The notes under the pieces: generated by a model | Told to the model about the DNA's origin: nothing | Database searches by the model: none | Seen by the model: the letters and a program-made list of their open reading frames with translations, nothing else | Shown: positions 24,004-32,283 of the stretch, piece after piece | Layout: every line of letters starts with the position of its first letter | Numbering within the stretch: the stretch's first letter is position 1 | Program-made: the position numbers and the translations under genes | Assembly (NCBI RefSeq): GCF_003460605.1 | Contig: NZ_QTVN01000016.1 | Location: forward strand, 66,931 to 106,044 | Direction of reading: 5' to 3' | Source: Ruminococcus sp. AF31-8BH | GTDB taxonomy: Bacteria; Bacillota; Clostridia; Lachnospirales; Lachnospiraceae | DNA: 39,114 nt

Positions 24004-24753
24004 TTACTCTGGCACATCTACTGAGTAGCTCAGACAATCGCCTCTTTTATTGCTTTTCAAATCGTTATAATACCACATATACATCGTTCTACCATATTCT
24101 TCATATTCTATAATCCCATCTGGCTTTTGACCTTCTACTTCTAATGAGTAAATTTCTTTATCATGTGCATAGCCAAAAACGAATCTGGTATCCGGATAAT
24201 TTGGATTTAAGTCTTGTTGAATATCACTTATTGTTAAAGATAAATGGATAAATTTTTTGAAGTCTCCCCCATAAGTGGTATCTGGTGTAGTGGTAGCTGG
24301 TGTAGCATTTACAAACGCATATTGTGTACTTTCATTTTCTATCTTTTTTTTGCAGCGTACAATCACAAAACCTTGAACGGGATCGTTATCACTTCCTGCC
24401 CGATAGAAAACCGTATCATACTGTTTGCCATTCCATATATGCAATATTTCATCAACATGATTAAGAAAATCTTCTGGAGCTGATAAATTTTCATGTTCTG
24501 CTTTTAAGGGGGAATTCAAAATAGCTTCTTCGATAGAGTTATAATATGTAAGTTTAGAATCGTCTTTGCCATTATCTGTCAACTTAAACTCAATATACTC
24601 ATTTCCTTTGTTTTCTTCTTCCGGAACATAAGTATAACGACCATTTTCAATATGGTCATCATAATCAACAAACAGTCCAATACATATCAGCGCTGCAAAA
24701 ATTAAAAAAACTATTCCTATAATGATTAGCAATATTTTCAAAAATTTTTTCAT
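24004..24753 (-). CDS. Unknown membrane-anchored protein (cassette 1)
   Basis: A 249-aa protein with an N-terminal membrane anchor (FLKILLIIIGIVFLIFAALI) and a soluble, mostly extracellular part of ~220 residues. That part is rich in Asp, Tyr and Thr, with a ratio of charged to hydrophobic residues typical of a secreted domain (ESTQYAFVNATPATTTPDTT). I recognise no family. It is AT-rich compared with flanking IME genes. ATG 24753 follows AAGGTGG with an 8-base spacer. It is one of three single-gene units separated by the same repeat, each ending in the same terminator. Confidence 0.7.
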   Translation of the reverse strand: MKKFLKILLIIIGIVFLIFAALICIGLFVDYDDHIENGRYTYVPEEENKGNEYIEFKLTDNGKDDSKLTYYNSIEEAILNSPLKAEHENLSAPEDFLNHVDEILHIWNGKQYDTVFYRAGSDNDPVQGFVIVRCKKKIENESTQYAFVNATPATTTPDTTYGGDFKKFIHLSLTISDIQQDLNPNYPDTRFVFGYAHDKEIYSLEVEGQKPDGIIEYEEYGRTMYMWYYNDLKSNKRGDCLSYSVDVPE

Positions 24754-24845
24754 ACAAAAGTCCACCTTCTTGCTTCATTTCAGTAAATTATATCATACCG
24801 ACATGAACAATTCAATTCACACTCTATCAAGTAGTTTTTTACTTA

Positions 24846-25008
24846 CCCGTAACGCGCATTTATGCAAAATCCATAGTCACCGATACTTTCCTCACGGGTG
24901 ATATACAGTCGGAATTCTGTCAGCTCATGTAAGAAAAACCGACGCATGATCGCTTTACGCTCAATACATCGGTTTCTTCATCTGACCTTGACGGTCATAT
25001 TCAGTTGT
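24846..25008 (-). repeat. Cassette repeat, T+H parts (copy 2)
   Basis: T part 24846-24928 and H part 24931-25008. On the minus strand the T part still reads as protein (ELTEFRLYITREESIGDYGF, then CINARYG and stop), a fossil gene end. The H part is the terminator module. It separates the genes at 24004-24753 and 25037-25606. T matches 25747-25830 and H matches the other two copies. Confidence 0.85.
24936..24975 (-). terminator. Terminator hairpin in repeat copy 2
   Basis: Same 12-bp stem as in copy 1, followed by TTTC; ends the transcript of the 25037-25606 gene. Confidence 0.75.
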
Positions 25009-25036
25009 TTAACATCGTACTGTTATAAAATCTATG

Positions 25037-25606
25037 TCATTTACGATTTTTCTTATGCTGATTTGCCCAGTAAGATTTTACAGGGATTCTTCTTCTCTCT
25101 ATATCCTCCATAAATTCACTATCATCAACACCGCTGTCAATAGTGAATAATTTTTTGCCATTGACATATACACGAATAGAATTTCCCTTCATCTCGCAAT
25201 ATGTAATATCTTCAAAGCGAAAAGTTCTCTTTCTTCCAAAAGTTGAACGCCATGTGATTTCATCTCCGTTCACTTCCAATTTCCACATAATCATGTTCAA
25301 TGAGCCGATTAAAGAAACAATAAAGAAAATACTAAAACCAATTGGTGGCAATAAATCATCTTGTTGAATAGCACTGGCTACCGTAGCTCCCCCAAAAAGA
25401 AACACCGCCAATACAAAAAACATAGTAAGTACTTTTTCGGTTTTTATTATATAATGCGTCCTAATTATTCCCTTTTTCTGTTCTTCCTCTCGTTCTTTAG
25501 CTCTCTTTTGTTGAAGATTTACAAGATATTTCAAAAGAAGAAGTACAACTAAATAGGGACCTATTTGTGTAATTATATTAAAACACATTCGTAAAAAATC
25601 ATTCAT
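25037..25606 (-). CDS. Unknown membrane protein with PH-like domain (cassette 2)
   Basis: A 189-aa protein. It has one membrane segment near the N-terminus (PYLVVLLLLKYLV), a charged stretch, then two helices (VLTMFFVLAVFLFGGATVAS, IGFSIFFIVSLIGSLNMIMW). The C-terminal cytoplasmic part (ITWRSTFGRKRTFRFEDITY, MKGNSIRVYVNGKKLFTID) looks like a bacterial PH-type β-domain. Function unknown. ATG 25606 has GGAGGG close upstream; an in-frame ATG 12 bases earlier is an alternative. It is AT-rich, unlike the mobility genes around it, and sits alone between two repeat copies. Confidence 0.7.
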   Translation of the reverse strand: MNDFLRMCFNIITQIGPYLVVLLLLKYLVNLQQKRAKEREEEQKKGIIRTHYIIKTEKVLTMFFVLAVFLFGGATVASAIQQDDLLPPIGFSIFFIVSLIGSLNMIMWKLEVNGDEITWRSTFGRKRTFRFEDITYCEMKGNSIRVYVNGKKLFTIDSGVDDSEFMEDIERRRIPVKSYWANQHKKNRK

Positions 25607-25746
25607 TTTGCCCTCCATAGTTCCAGATATATAAAAATGATTGTTTGAAATCGAGCATTAAAAACCTCAATTTTTCATATTTCATTATACTTCATCAACT
25701 TAACGAATGGAAGAAAAATTTGTGTGCAGAGTTCCTGTTCAAGCCT

Positions 25747-25919
25747 TGTAACGCACATTTCCTCAAAACCCATAGTCCTCGATACTTTCCTCACGGGTGA
25801 TATACAGTCGGAATTCTGTCAGCTCATGAAATAAGAAAAACCGACGCATGATCGCTTTACGCTCAATACATCGGTTTCTTCATCTGACCTTAATGGTCAT
25901 ATTCAGTTGTGGCAGATTA
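25747..25919 (-). repeat. Cassette repeat, T+H parts (copy 3)
   Basis: T part 25747-25830 (minus-strand fossil ELTEFRLYITREESIEDYGF then stop) and H part 25834-25919, which differs from the other H copies by two bases (TAATGG for GACGG context). It separates the genes at 25037-25606 and 25997-26644. Confidence 0.85.
25838..25877 (-). terminator. Terminator hairpin in repeat copy 3
   Basis: Same 12-bp stem and TTTC run as the other two copies; ends the transcript of the 25997-26644 gene. Confidence 0.75.
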
Positions 25920-25996
25920 CAAATAGTCTGTAAATGGATAAACAAAAACGACCAACTATGCAGCTGATTATCATTTATGTGGAATATAAAGATTAT

Positions 25997-26644
25997 TTAT
26001 TCATTCGGTTTTAGCTTATATTTTTTTATCAAAAAGTACTTCACGAAAAAAAATATACTCATTAAACATAGTAACGAAAGAACATAAAATCCCAAACCTG
26101 CTATCCTAATCATGGATATATATGGTATTTTAGAACTCATTATTTTAGCGACGGATATTCCGAGCATTCCAAAACAAACGAAACTCCAACCTCCCATAAC
26201 TTTTTTATTAGAATCTGAATTATATATATCCTTTTTTATGAGAAACATAACTAAACATGTATATGCTATCGCACTTATTATATATACAATCAATAAAATA
26301 GCCATATAAGAACTATAATCTTCCTTTTCTAATGTTGAAAATATGAGAATAGTTCCAAACCAACCGAACAAAATGCCCATTCCTAAACCTTGAATGCCAT
26401 GAATCCAAAAAGTTTTTTCGCCAGTCACATCTGATTTTGAAAATGTAGCAATTACGAAAACAACATAGAATAGTATTAAAAAAATTCTGTAAAAAGAGGG
26501 CGACGGAGTTGAATCTGCTATAAACATTGCTAAAAAACAGAGAAAAAGTATTGCTCCATCAAATTTATAAATCTCTTTCCTCTCTATTTTATTTTCAACA
26601 CCATATAGTATGAAATTTTTGGTTTTTTCACTAAGTTTCATCAT
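25997..26644 (-). CDS. Unknown polytopic membrane protein (cassette 3)
   Basis: A 215-aa, very hydrophobic protein with about six membrane helices, for example FDGAILFLCFLAMFIA, IFLILFYVVFVIATF, GMGILFGWFGTILIFS, MAILLIVYIISAIAYTCLVM and LGFYVLSLLCLMSIFFFV. N- and C-termini are Lys-rich, probably inside. No family recognised. The start at 26644 is supported only weakly (AAGGGT 10 bases upstream); ATG 26641 is equally possible. It is strongly AT-rich and alone between repeats. Immunity, transport or sensing could all fit; none is shown. Confidence 0.7.
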   Translation of the reverse strand: MMKLSEKTKNFILYGVENKIERKEIYKFDGAILFLCFLAMFIADSTPSPSFYRIFLILFYVVFVIATFSKSDVTGEKTFWIHGIQGLGMGILFGWFGTILIFSTLEKEDYSSYMAILLIVYIISAIAYTCLVMFLIKKDIYNSDSNKKVMGGWSFVCFGMLGISVAKIMSSKIPYISMIRIAGLGFYVLSLLCLMSIFFFVKYFLIKKYKLKPNE

Positions 26645-26765
26645 ATAAAAATTACCCTTTCGTCATTATTTATTGCTATTCTAACATATCTCCATACCTT
26701 AAATCTACAAATAAGTGTTAATAATTCCGAAGTGGCATTAAATTTTCACAGCTTTTTATCTTGCT

Positions 26766-26822
26766 ACCCGTAACGCACATTTCTGCAAATTTCATAGTCC
26801 CCGATACTTTCCTCACAGGCGA
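26766..26822 (-). repeat. Cassette repeat, degenerate T part (copy 0)
   Basis: A shorter, more diverged T copy (minus-strand reading EESIGDYEICRNVRYG then stop) just upstream of the first cassette gene, with no H part. It marks where the cassette array starts and supports the order T-gene-H-T-gene-H-T-gene-H. Confidence 0.65.
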
Positions 26823-26889
26823 TAGGCAACGGTCAAAACATCAGGTCTGCACCTGACATTTTAACCGCATATCAGCCCTGATTATCACA

Positions 26890-27180
26890 CTATCCCTGCT
26901 GACTGTTCAGCCCATACTTTTTCGCATATTCGCTGGCTTTCTGTCTGCGTTCCTCACTGTAAGGCGGCAGGAAGCGGATAGACAGACGGGACTTTGCCAG
27001 CTCATAAGAAACACCGCCTTGAACATTGGATTTTTCCAGTCTGCAAAGGTCAGGGTACTTCTTAGCAAAAGCAGCCAACCTCTTTTTCAATCCGGCGTTG
27101 TGGGTGTAGATATTTGCCTTGTCCTCGCCCTCATTAAAGAGAACGATTGTTTCTTTCTCAATCTTCGTCAGTCTCTCCAT
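26890..27180 (-). CDS. Small IME protein of unknown function (96 aa)
   Basis: A 96-aa basic, helical protein: RLTKIEKETIVLFNEGEDKA, NAGLKKRLAAFAKKYP, and FLPPYSEERRQKASEYAKKY. It resembles a small conserved protein carried by many Tn4451-like elements; possibly DNA-binding, unproven. Its start overlaps the preceding gene by 23 bases, so the two are probably coupled. Confidence 0.65.
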   Translation of the reverse strand: MERLTKIEKETIVLFNEGEDKANIYTHNAGLKKRLAAFAKKYPDLCRLEKSNVQGGVSYELAKSRLSIRFLPPYSEERRQKASEYAKKYGLNSQQG

Positions 27181-27406
27181 AGCAGCCCTCCCTATGGTTT
27201 TTCAACACACGCAGCTTGCAGTAAAAGCAGCAATACCACCTTTCAACTCCCTCAGCACTCAGCTTGACGGAAAGCATATAAAACAGCTTCTTCGCCACTG
27301 GATCGGGTGCAAGGGCAGCTACCATACGCAAACGCTTGACAGTTGCTTTCAGGTTCGGACAGCCAAAGGCATAAAGGGCTTCCATTTCATTCCGGTTCAT
27401 CTTCAT
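27158..27406 (-). CDS. Small IME protein of unknown function (82 aa)
   Basis: An 82-aa protein: MKMNRNEMEALYAFGCPNLK, VKRLRMVAALAPDPVAKKLF. The N-terminus is a short helix-turn-helix-like segment and four Cys lie in the second half (WYCCFYCKLRVLKNHREGCY). ATG 27406 follows AAGGAGGAAAACACA; the frame is open 45 bases further upstream without a ribosome site. Co-directional with tnpV and tnpX but separated from them by a hairpin. No family named. Confidence 0.65.
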   Translation of the reverse strand: MKMNRNEMEALYAFGCPNLKATVKRLRMVAALAPDPVAKKLFYMLSVKLSAEGVERWYCCFYCKLRVLKNHREGCYGETDED

Positions 27407-27441
27407 TGTGTTTTCCTCCTTAAAGTTTGATAAATGAAAAG

Positions 27442-27472
27442 CGACAGACACTTCATAAGGAAATACCTGTCG
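27442..27472 (-). terminator. Hairpin after tnpV
   Basis: CGACAG (27442-27447) and CTGTCG (27467-27472) pair across 19 bases, with CTTTTCATTT following on the minus strand. It probably ends the tnpX-tnpV transcript. Confidence 0.55.
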
Positions 27473-27515
27473 TTTCGTTGACGATATAAATTTGTTGGTT
27501 TTGGACTTGATAAAA

Positions 27516-27899
27516 TCAGCAGTAAATCATTTCCTGTCTGATGATTTCTTCGGCTCGGTTACGGATAGAGTTCATGGACTGTACCCACAACATCTGATTG
27601 TCTGCTTTCATGGTTTCGGTCACACCCTCGGCTTGTTTCATCTGCTCAATGATAAGGCTGCACCTTTCTGCTGCCTGTTCGTTCAGGTCAGCAAGGTAAG
27701 TATGCAGTTCGCCGGATAAACAGAGGGCAGATAACCTTGCAGGGCGGTACTGCTCCAAATATGTCCTGTGCAGTCTGCCCCACATACCGATAGGGCGATG
27801 TTCCTCCGGTAGCTTCAAGTCCGGCACATAGTAATCGCCCACAAGAACATAGTCCAGACCGTTACATTCATCATGGATTCGTGGTTTCAATTCTGTCAT
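27516..27899 (-). CDS. tnpV: TnpV-like transposon protein
   Basis: A 127-aa protein with the TnpV look: LDYVLVGDYYVPDLKLPEEH, RPIGMWGRLHRTYLEQYRPA, then a helical tail. TnpV is encoded beside TnpX in Tn4451-type elements; its function is not established. Its ATG overlaps the tnpX stop by 4 bases (ATGA), so the two are translated together. Confidence 0.85.
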   Translation of the reverse strand: MTELKPRIHDECNGLDYVLVGDYYVPDLKLPEEHRPIGMWGRLHRTYLEQYRPARLSALCLSGELHTYLADLNEQAAERCSLIIEQMKQAEGVTETMKADNQMLWVQSMNSIRNRAEEIIRQEMIYC

Positions 27900-29818
27900 G
27901 CTATTTTTTCTCCTTTCACTTTTTGCCGATTTGATTTGCTTGTGGCGTTCTGTTCAACACACACATTGCTATCAGAGCTTTTTTCTTCTGCTATACGCTC
28001 ATGCTCCGCAAATTCTTTTGATTTCTCACGAATCTTTTTCATATACTTACGATTGGATTCTCGTTTTCTGCGAAGTCGTTCCGCCTCTTTTTCAGCAGCA
28101 ATCCTTTCTTCCTCTGTTGGTTCATGCTGCTCCACAGGTACTTGAAATTGCCCGACATAGTTAAGATATATCTCCACCTCTGTGGTGCGGTCTGCACCTT
28201 TTCCTTGTGGCTCGTGAACCAGTATTTTGTCGATAAATTCATTTATCATGGCAGGAGTAAGTTCTGTAATGTTCTCATACTTTTTGACCAGCTTCAGAAA
28301 ACGCTCCACATTATTTTGACCGCCTATAATCCGTTGCATATCAGCGGTGTCAGTCTCAATAATCTTGTTCAGCTCGTTCTGCTCATTTTCATAATCAGTA
28401 AGCATACTCTGAAAAAGTCTGTCCGGCAATCTTCCAATCACATTATCTTCATAGATTTTCCTGATAAGCATATCCAGTTCGTGAACTCGCTTCTGATTTC
28501 TTTCAATGCGGTTTTTTACAGTTTCAGAAACAGCAATATCTTTCATCGCCGATTCTTCTTGCAGAGAATAGACAAACTCCTGCTCATTCAAAGAAACATA
28601 ATGGCAAGTCTCTTGTATAGTTTTCAGAATGATGCTTTTAAGTGCTTTTGTTGAAATATGGTGGCAAGTACAGTGACGATCATACTTCTGATAAGCAAGA
28701 TTATAAGTGGAACATTCATAACAATCTGCCGGATTGGAATAACTTGTCCTTTTTTCGCCTTTGGCAGTATAGTATATTCTTTCTCGCCCTTTCCGCTGCC
28801 TGTGATTATACATCGGCGCACCACAATCAGCACAGTAAATCTTTCCGGTCAGAACATTAGGCTCGCCCATAGGATCTGCTTTTCTTACATTCTGTCTTAA
28901 CTTTTGAGCAAGCAGCCATGTTTCTTCATCGACAATAGGCTCTTGTGTATCATCAAAAACCACCCAATCTTCCTTGTCTGCCCTTTTCGTCTTTTTGTCC
29001 TTATAGGAATTTTTGAATGTCCTGAAGTTGACAGTCTTTCCGATATACTCTGGTCGGGCAATCAGAGTAGTAACCTGATTTCCTCGCCACATATACGGAT
29101 TTTCTTTGTCATAGTTGCTTGCATGATTTCCAAGTCCCTTTTTTCCAAGATAATAAGACGGTCTTTCTATTTTTTCTTCTGAAAGTTCTCTTGCTATCTG
29201 ATAAGGTCCTTTTCCCTCAATAGTCATGCGATAAATTCTGCGGACTACTTCAGCAGCTTCTTCATCAATAATCCAATGGTCGGGGTTTTCGGGGTCTTTC
29301 AAATAGCCGTATGGTGGGATATTACTTGTATGAGCGTTGCCGGAAGAACCTCTGGATTTCAGTACAGCTTTAATTTTCTTACTTGTGTCCCTGACAAACC
29401 ACTCATTCATGATATTCAGAAAAGGGGCAAACTCACTGGTTTCTTGACGGTCACTGTCAATACCATTATTGATTGCTATAAATCGAACTTCCTTTTCTCT
29501 AAACAGAATGTCAGTGAAAAAACCCACTTGCAAATGGTCTCTGCCGATTCTGGACATATCTTTGCAGATACAGGCAGTGATTTCTCCGTTTTTAACACCT
29601 TCAACAAGTCTGTTCCATGAAGGTCTGTCAAAGGTCGCTCCACTCCAACCATCATCGGTAAAATGAACAAGATTCGTAAAACCATGTTTTATAGCATAAT
29701 CTTCAAGCATTTGCTTTTGATGAATGATACTGTTACTCTCTCCAGCATTATCGTCATCACGAGACAGTCTTTCATACAAAGCAGTAATGCCATTGCTTCT
29801 ATCTTTTTTTCTTCTCAT
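27896..29818 (-). CDS. tnpX: Large serine recombinase of the IME (TnpX/TndX type)
   Basis: A 640-aa integrase/excisionase. The resolvase domain (1-~150) has the nucleophile S19 in YERLSRDDD and the Arg cluster MSRIGRDHLQVG. The recombinase domain (~165-300) contains PPYGYLKDPENPDHW and WRGNQVTTLIARPEYIGKTV. A zinc β-ribbon (CADCGAPMYNH...CYECSTY) and a long coiled coil follow, then a Lys-rich tail. It cuts at the GA cores found at both IME ends. The ATG at 29818 has AAAGGAG upstream. It also overlaps, as ATGA, the stop codon of the interrupted topB frame, so ICE operon mRNA can be translated into it directly. Confidence 0.93.
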   Translation of the reverse strand: MRRKKDRSNGITALYERLSRDDDNAGESNSIIHQKQMLEDYAIKHGFTNLVHFTDDGWSGATFDRPSWNRLVEGVKNGEITACICKDMSRIGRDHLQVGFFTDILFREKEVRFIAINNGIDSDRQETSEFAPFLNIMNEWFVRDTSKKIKAVLKSRGSSGNAHTSNIPPYGYLKDPENPDHWIIDEEAAEVVRRIYRMTIEGKGPYQIARELSEEKIERPSYYLGKKGLGNHASNYDKENPYMWRGNQVTTLIARPEYIGKTVNFRTFKNSYKDKKTKRADKEDWVVFDDTQEPIVDEETWLLAQKLRQNVRKADPMGEPNVLTGKIYCADCGAPMYNHRQRKGRERIYYTAKGEKRTSYSNPADCYECSTYNLAYQKYDRHCTCHHISTKALKSIILKTIQETCHYVSLNEQEFVYSLQEESAMKDIAVSETVKNRIERNQKRVHELDMLIRKIYEDNVIGRLPDRLFQSMLTDYENEQNELNKIIETDTADMQRIIGGQNNVERFLKLVKKYENITELTPAMINEFIDKILVHEPQGKGADRTTEVEIYLNYVGQFQVPVEQHEPTEEERIAAEKEAERLRRKRESNRKYMKKIREKSKEFAEHERIAEEKSSDSNVCVEQNATSKSNRQKVKGEKIA

Positions 29819-31296
29819 GCTGAACTCCTTTCTTCAATTCCTATCCACTCCTTACGCTCACAAAATATCACATCATTGTGGGGCTTCGGCGGCGTCGTTT
29901 CATGCTCCGTAACCTTTGCAGCAGGGTTTTCAAAGGTCTGTCCCTCGGTAAAGTCCGGCACATCTAAAACAAGTTCGTTTTCGTCGTCGCTGTCCGGCTT
30001 CTTTTTGAGGGTAGCCCGGTAAAGCCGTTCAATGTTTTTCCACCCGGCAGCGATTACCGTCTTGCCCCTTGCCGTAAATTCATGGTCGGCGCAGGAGAAA
30101 ACCGCCGTTACCGCTTCGTAAACGTGCGGCTCTGCGGTCGCCATAAGCAGACGCGCCCCGGTAAGGATAAGGATATTTCTTTCACTTTCCGGCAGCGTAG
30201 TAAGGTCAGTTTTTGCAATTTCCATAGTGGGGATAATGGCGTGGTGGTCTGATACTTTTTTGCTGTTCAGAACGCGGGAAATACTCTGTTCATAGGCTGC
30301 GCTCGCCATAAAGGGCAGCTTGCCGCAAAGCAGCGATACGATACTCGCCGCTGTGTCGCCCATGTCGTCGGTCAGATAGTTGCTGTCCGTTCTCGGATAA
30401 GTAAGCAGCTTCTTTTCATAAAGTGTCTGTGCAAGGTCAAAGGTCTGCTTTGCCGTGTACCCGTAGATACGGTTTGCTTCCCTTTGCAGAGAGGTAAGGT
30501 CAAAGAGCTTCGGCGGTATAGCGGTTTTATTTTCACGGGTCAAGGAAGTGCAGACAGCCGCCGACGCTTCGCAGGCCGCTTTCAGTTTGCCCGCTTCATC
30601 AGCGGCGCAGATCTTCGCGCTTGCCGCTTCTGCGCCGGGGAGCATAAGGCGCACATGGTAATATTTTTCTTTCTTGAAGTTCATAATGGCAGCGTCCCGG
30701 TCTACAAGCATTTTTAGGGTTGGGGTCTGAACGCGCCCCACGTTCAAGGTTTTTCCATACAGGCAGGAGAAAAGGCGGGTCGCGTTAATGCCGATAAGCC
30801 AGTCAGCCTTTGCCCTGCATAGTGCGGAATGATAGAGAGCGTCATACCTGCGCCCGTCCTTCAGATTGTCAAAGCCGCTTTTGATGGCGTCCGTTTCCAT
30901 AGAGGAAATCCAAAGACGGGTAAAGGGCTTCTTGCAGCCCGCTTGATGATAGACAAAGCGGAAAATCAATTCTCCCTCGCGTCCTGCGTCGCAGGCGTTC
31001 ACGACTTCCGAAACGTCGCTGCGCTGCATGAGGTCTTTTAAGATTTTGAATTGTTTTCCCTTGTCGGCTGCTACGGTGTACTGCCATTCCTGCGGCAGAA
31101 TGGGTAAGCTGTCATAGCTCCACTTTTTGTACTGTTCCCCATAGGCGGCAGCTTCCGCAAGTCCTACCAAATGCCCGATACACCAAGAGATAACATAACC
31201 GTTCCCCTCGATATATCCGTCTTTCTTCTCCCTTACGCCAAGGGCGGCGGCAACCGCCGCCCCGACGCTGGGTTTCTCACAAATCACAAATTTCAT
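29815..31296 (-). pseudogene. topB: DNA topoisomerase III, 5' part (cut by the IME)
   Basis: The first 474 codons are ICE sequence: TOPRIM (MKFVICEKPSVGAAVA, CDAGREGELIFRF) and the catalytic-Tyr segment LLTYPRTDSNYL. The following 19 codons (DVIFCERKEWIGIEERSSA) come from the IME end, and the stop overlaps tnpX. The product would lack the C-terminal ~224 residues and zinc ribbon, so function is probably lost until the IME excises. The gene is the last in the conjugation operon, preceded by DUF4366. Confidence 0.9.
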
Positions 31297-31994
31297 TCTT
31301 CCTCGTCCTCCTGTTCGGTATCTGCGCTGTCAGTTTCTTCCTCCGGCTCGTCCTCGTCGTATTCGTCAAAATCAAACTCGTCAAGGTCGGTGCTGCCTTT
31401 TACGCTCTGCTTCGGTTTCATAAACTTAAAGTAGTAGAGGGCTGCGCCGCCGCCAAGAAGTCCCACAACAAGCAAAATCAAAAGCCCGCCCATGCTGTTT
31501 TTCGGTTTCTCCGGCTCTGCGGGAGCTTCCGGCTCGGCTTCTTTGCCTGTGCAGTTATTCATAGTTACAGAGCAGACAGGACAGGCGGTATTGACTTCGC
31601 CCGCCTTGCATTTTTCGGTACAGTTGCAGACAGCCGGGGGCTGTTCGGTCTGCTCTTCCCCGATAATCGCCATAAGGTCGGTTTCGTCTACTTGATTTAA
31701 GAAGTGGACGGAACTTTCCCCCTCGGCTGCCCGGTCAACGATAATGTAAAAATAGTTGCCGCCTTTGCTTTTCACGACGATAAACTGCTTATCCTCGGCA
31801 GCGTCCCCGTCAATGTCGTCCACAAGGGTCATGTTGCCCTCCGGCGTTAAGGGCTGCGGCTCGGTTTCCACGATTACGCCGCTGTCATCGGTTTCTTCCG
31901 TCGGAGTCTGTGCATAGGCGGTAACGGAAAAGCCGCCCACAAGAACAAGGGCGGCGCAAAGTGCGGTAATGCTTGCAAGGATTTTATTCTTCAT
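31293..31994 (-). CDS. DUF4366-like exported membrane protein of the conjugation system
   Basis: A 233-aa protein. Signal peptide (KILASITALCAALVLVGGFS...AYAQ), an extracellular domain with KSKGGNYFYIIVDRAAEGES, a Cys cluster (CNCTEKCKAGEVNTACPVC), a Pro/Glu spacer, a membrane helix (GGLLILLVVGLLGGGAALYY) and a strongly acidic cytoplasmic tail. I recall this layout as DUF4366 of Tn1549-like ICEs; it is thought to be part of the mating channel. ATG 31994 follows GGAGGAAACCGAGA. It overlaps topB by 4 bases. Confidence 0.8.
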   Translation of the reverse strand: MKNKILASITALCAALVLVGGFSVTAYAQTPTEETDDSGVIVETEPQPLTPEGNMTLVDDIDGDAAEDKQFIVVKSKGGNYFYIIVDRAAEGESSVHFLNQVDETDLMAIIGEEQTEQPPAVCNCTEKCKAGEVNTACPVCSVTMNNCTGKEAEPEAPAEPEKPKNSMGGLLILLVVGLLGGGAALYYFKFMKPKQSVKGSTDLDEFDFDEYDEDEPEEETDSADTEQEDEEE

Positions 31995-32241
31995 TCTCGG
32001 TTTCCTCCTGTTCGTCATAGTCTGCGGGGATAGAGGCAATGCCCGGAATACCGCCGTCTTTCAGCATGGTGTTAAGCTCCTGCGGGGTCAGACGCATGGA
32101 GCGCACAAGCTGAACGATTTGCAGATTTTCCGCTTCGGTTTTCTGTGCTTCCAGTCCGCGCAGCTTGTTCTGATACTCCGTGATTTTCTCACGGGTCTTT
32201 TGGATTTCCTTTTCTATTCTTTCGATTTTACTCATAGCCAT
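31984..32241 (-). CDS. DUF4315-like small protein
   Basis: An 85-aa helical coiled-coil protein: KIERIEKEIQKTREKITEYQ, then VQLVRSMRLTPQELNTML. It is a regular small member of Tn1549-type conjugation operons (DUF4315 by my recollection), function unknown. ATG 32241 follows AAAGGAGAAAAATCATT. It overlaps the DUF4366 gene by 11 bases. Confidence 0.8.
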   Translation of the reverse strand: MAMSKIERIEKEIQKTREKITEYQNKLRGLEAQKTEAENLQIVQLVRSMRLTPQELNTMLKDGGIPGIASIPADYDEQEETENEE

Positions 32242-32283
32242 AATGATTTTTCTCCTTTCGATTTTCAAATGTGTTGTTGTATG

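Larger units (their letters stand above)
19904..29874. mobile_element. Nested Tn4451/TnpX-type integrative mobilizable element
   Basis: About 9.97 kb inserted in topB. The core dinucleotide GA (minus strand) is at 19905-19904 and again at 29874-29873. Reading inward from each core, TG, five variable bases and then TTTTGT appear at identical distance (TGAAAGCTTTTGT on the left; TGTGATATTTTGT on the right), as expected for the half-sites of a serine recombinase. GA cores are known for TnpX/TndX. All element genes are on the minus strand, the same direction as topB. It carries its own recombinase, relaxase, replication genes and cargo, but no transfer channel, so it would use a helper ICE such as its host. 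Confidence 0.88.

Noticed and set aside
23903..26822. CRISPR array or simple tandem repeat
   Set aside because: Repeat copies are ~80-170 bp and separated by whole genes of different sequence, not by short uniform spacers; no cas genes.
19905..29878. CA/TG as the IME crossover core
   Set aside because: TG also occurs near both ends, but joining there breaks the topB frame; GA keeps the frame and places TTTTGT at equal distance on both sides.
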